Assembly (NCBI RefSeq): GCF_021560175.1
Contig: NZ_CP091110.1
Location: forward strand, 4,156,501-4,220,500
Source of the DNA: Neobacillus drentensis
GTDB lineage: Bacteria; Bacillota; Bacilli; Bacillales; Cytobacillaceae
Length of the DNA stretch: 64,000 nt
Reading direction: 5' to 3'
The translations under genes were made by a program, and so were the position numbers. The notes under the pieces are model-generated. The model ran no database searches. It saw only the letters and a list, made by a program, of their open reading frames with translations, and was not told the origin of the DNA. Positions 63,984 through 64,000 of the stretch are shown one piece after another (the first letter of the stretch is position 1; every line of letters begins with the position of its first letter).

Positions 63984-64000
63984 GTGAGATTTTTATATAA
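63984..64000 (+). CDS. Possible start of a divergent gene at the window edge
   Basis: A GTG at 63984 follows AGGTGA by about 6 bases and opens a frame (Val/Met-Arg-Phe-Leu-Tyr) that leaves the window. Too short to identify. Confidence 0.2.

Noticed and set aside
1..64000. CRISPR arrays, prophage or integrative element
   Set aside because: No regularly spaced repeats, integrase, capsid or conjugation genes were seen; the only mobile DNA is one IS and two MITE copies.

Overview
The window is chromosomal DNA of a low-GC, endospore-forming Bacillaceae bacterium. It carries spo0M, several spore-germination and YjcZ-type genes, sigma-E- and sigma-K-like promoter motifs, the sporulation-linked yod lysine-degradation cluster, and many genes in the local order known from Bacillus subtilis (deoD-yodL, yozD-yodN-yozE-yokU-kamA, yodP to yodT, ypmQRS, msrAB, dfrA-thyA, tatAC). 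It is probably outside the B. subtilis group. trpE sits behind two tandem tryptophan T-boxes, and an anaerobic DMSO-reductase-type operon is present. Species cannot be fixed from the sequence; a Neobacillus, Mesobacillus or Cytobacillus-like genus is a guess.

Layout. 1-1620: 5' part of trpE (minus) with tandem Trp T-box leaders. 1.8-3.4 kb: MFS transporter and two tRNA genes (Gly-CCC, Ser-CGA). 3.5-8.2 kb: torD-dmsA-dmsB-polyferredoxin operon with an FNR-type box. 8.3-13 kb: two small proteins, a candidate small RNA, the Ku/LigD end-joining pair and a dapF-like gene. 13-20.4 kb: patatin, amidohydrolase, GNAT, SDR and hypothetical genes, plus a MITE and an IS1182-like element inserted at a terminator palindrome. 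20.5-22.1 kb: spore-germination cluster behind a sigma-K-like promoter. 22.1-29.4 kb: lipoprotein, secreted protein, CobW GTPase, CtpA-type protease, CopA and a second MITE copy. 29.5-34.9 kb: deoD, yodL, kinase-spo0M operon, yozD, yodN, yozE, yokU. 35-43 kb: kamA and yodP-yodT with a dedicated sigma-54 activator. 43-49.4 kb: YjcZ, DUF502, msrAB, DUF4397, ypmQRS and an MBL-fold protein. 49.4-56.6 kb: a SipW/CalY/TasA-type matrix operon that runs into a 1306-residue secreted multicopper oxidase with fibronectin type III repeats. 57-59.6 kb: tatAC and dfrA-thyA. 59.7-63.9 kb: yceG-telA-terD-terD stress operon behind a strong ECF-sigma promoter.

How the genes fit together. The dms operon would encode a Tat-exported molybdoenzyme with its chaperone and iron-sulfur subunit, but a soluble polyferredoxin stands where the usual membrane anchor (DmsC) would be, and the iron-sulfur subunit lacks one cluster cysteine. 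The yod cluster converts lysine through beta-lysine and acetyl-beta-lysine; it has a sigma-E-like promoter at yodT and a perfect sigma-54 promoter at kamA. The sipW operon pairs signal-peptidase-processed fibre proteins with a large extracellular copper oxidase, which suggests an oxidising or metal-transforming matrix. This is the best candidate in the window for an undescribed system.

Limits: all calls rest on reading the sequence and on recalled family features. No similarity search, folding program or structure prediction was run.
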